From: Acetobacterium sp.
Lineage (GTDB): Bacteria; Bacillota; Clostridia; Eubacteriales; Eubacteriaceae
DNA length: 64,000 nucleotides
Direction of reading: 5' to 3'
NCBI GenBank assembly: GCA_028692885.1
Contig: JAQUWM010000001.1
Location: 35,293-99,292 of the forward strand
Of the stretch, positions 63,124 through 64,000 are shown one piece after another; position 1 is the first letter of the stretch; the number at the start of each line of letters is the position of its first letter. A program made the translations under genes and the position numbers. The notes below the pieces were generated by a model that ran no database searches, was not told the DNA's origin, and saw nothing but the letters and a program-made list of their open reading frames with translations.

Positions 63124-63230
63124 GTTAGATTAAACTGTTACAAGTTAAACTGGCAATCGAACCGTGTGCAGGCAAGGATCTGATCCCTTGGTCATCACGG
63201 ATCACCCCGTCACGATAGTTTATTCAACTT
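63124..63230. repeat. Palindromic intergenic repeat, family B copy 3
   Basis: Ends GTTAGATTAAACT and AGTTTATTCAAC are imperfect inverses. Core CTGGCAATCGAACCGTGTGC, then GGATCTGATCCCTTGGTCATCACGGATC as in the other copies. Confidence 0.65.
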
Positions 63231-63269
63231 CTATAAATCATTTTTTATCATCTGACCATAATTTTGGGA

Positions 63270-63905
63270 TTACTTCTCAAACCAGTCATTTTTCAGCGTC
63301 TCTGTTTCATTTTTTATTTCTGCGACTGTTTTCTCGATAACACTTTGTATTTCATTTTCGGACTGATCGTGTTTATGGGCCTTTCTTTTTAAACGCCCAT
63401 TCATTATTTCAGTCAGATAACCGCCACGAAACATTTTAGGTTCAAAAGACATGATAAAAGCCCTCGGCTCATACTTTTCAATGATCTTCAACAGATTTTT
63501 TTCACATTTTCGTCGGGTAAGAATATCGAGATTGGTTCGTTTTCCAAACTTTCCTTGCCCTGTATAAACAGTTACGCCAAATCCTTCTCTTCGTAATACA
63601 TCAATTAAGGTTGGGTTTTCCTGTTCAATATTGGCTTGAATACTGGTAAAGCCGATGGCCAGTTTTTGCTCAATATAAATGCCCAAGATCAAACCAGCTG
63701 CAAAACCAATGGCATAAACAACCATCTCCAGAATGTTTTGATCCCCGGATAGGACAATGGCCAGCCCAAAAATATAAATCAGCGCTTCCATAAAACCAAA
63801 CAAACCGGTTAAAACTTTTAAGTTTTTAACCATACAAATGGTACGTAGCGTTAACATCGGAACAAACAGTAATTGAACAAATATAATTAAAAATAATCGC
63901 AACAT
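63270..63905 (-). CDS. DUF5698/DUF2179 (UPF0316) membrane protein
   Basis: About 211 residues. Three N-terminal membrane helices including LTLRTICMVKNLKVLTGLFGFMEALIYIFGLAIV, typical of UPF0316, then the DUF2179 domain (about 100-170) with VYTGQGKFGKRTNLDILTRRKCEKNLLKII, and a charged helical tail. DUF2179 resembles ligand-binding regulatory domains; function unknown. The ATG at 63905 follows AAAAGGAG by five bases; a GTG precedes it by one codon. Confidence 0.85.
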   Translation of the reverse strand: MLRLFLIIFVQLLFVPMLTLRTICMVKNLKVLTGLFGFMEALIYIFGLAIVLSGDQNILEMVVYAIGFAAGLILGIYIEQKLAIGFTSIQANIEQENPTLIDVLRREGFGVTVYTGQGKFGKRTNLDILTRRKCEKNLLKIIEKYEPRAFIMSFEPKMFRGGYLTEIMNGRLKRKAHKHDQSENEIQSVIEKTVAEIKNETETLKNDWFEK

Positions 63906-64000
63906 CACTACTCCTTTTTAAACACAAGAATGGTTTATTTGAATGACGTCTAATTTTATCGTCTTTGAGTTATCAAATAAAACCGACCAAAAATATTTTT

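Overview
The window reads as a chromosome segment of a low- to mid-G+C anaerobic Firmicute. The gene content fits a Clostridia/Eubacteriales acetogen such as Acetobacterium: LL-diaminopimelate aminotransferase with LysA, clostridial hydrophobic-W (ChW) repeats, GEMM-I cyclic-di-GMP riboswitches, a 4-hydroxybutyrate dehydrogenase/GABA transaminase pair, strong AGGAGG-type ribosome sites and many intrinsic terminators. The genus is inferred from gene content only. Almost all genes are on the minus strand; the plus-strand exceptions are the LiaF-like/DUF4097 pair, a YczE-like membrane protein, a papain-like surface protease and a PucR regulator. I saw no rRNA, tRNA, CRISPR array, prophage or transposase.

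Layout. 0-5 kb: the start of a CrtI-like FAD oxidoreductase (runs off the left edge), ketopantoate reductase, an orphan GshF-type ATP-grasp ligase, and an ABC-F ATPase whose long leader carries a promoter, a 32-codon leader peptide, a mobile palindromic repeat and an intrinsic terminator. 5-11.5 kb: htpG under a perfect CIRCE operator, then a regulator-lysA-dapL lysine unit and a MORN lipoprotein. 11.5-18.3 kb: an azlD remnant, a beta-CASP RNase, a DUF815 ATPase, a chemoreceptor and a phage-like hypothetical. 18.5-25 kb: LiaF-like/DUF4097, a flavoprotein, YczE, a PAS-GGDEF-HD-GYP protein and a QueG-like ferredoxin-type protein. 25-30 kb: a membrane GAF-GGDEF-EAL protein and a second, YkpA-like ABC-F. 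30-38 kb: a seven-gene exopolysaccharide operon (epimerase, ugd, cpsB, capD, LytR-CpsA-Psr protein, cpsC, cpsD) with no glycosyltransferase. 38-45 kb: two paralogous secreted beta-helix proteins governed by four GEMM-I riboswitches, three of them in tandem, next to a PocR-PAS-GGDEF-HD-GYP protein. 45-52 kb: a lipoprotein, a papain-like protease with ChW repeats, and a PAS-GGDEF-EAL-PilZ protein. 52-63 kb: amino-acid/GABA catabolism (TIGR04076 protein, iron alcohol dehydrogenase, APC permease with an in-frame UGA, acetylornithine-type transaminase, XRE-cupin regulator, 4-hydroxybutyrate dehydrogenase, GABA transaminase, TspO-like protein, PucR regulator). The window ends with a DUF2179 membrane protein.

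How it fits together. The most striking theme is a cyclic-di-GMP circuit over about 21-52 kb. Four multidomain proteins that could make, degrade or bind the messenger surround an exopolysaccharide operon and surface proteins, two of which are read through GEMM riboswitches. The most distal of the three tandem aptamers differs at nucleotides that appear to contact the ligand, so it may be decayed or may sense another dinucleotide. A second theme is leader-level control: the ABC-F attenuator and the two transaminase genes each have a terminator between promoter and start codon. Two families of short palindromic, MITE-like repeats (three copies each) are scattered between genes, and one copy lies inside the ABC-F attenuator leader.
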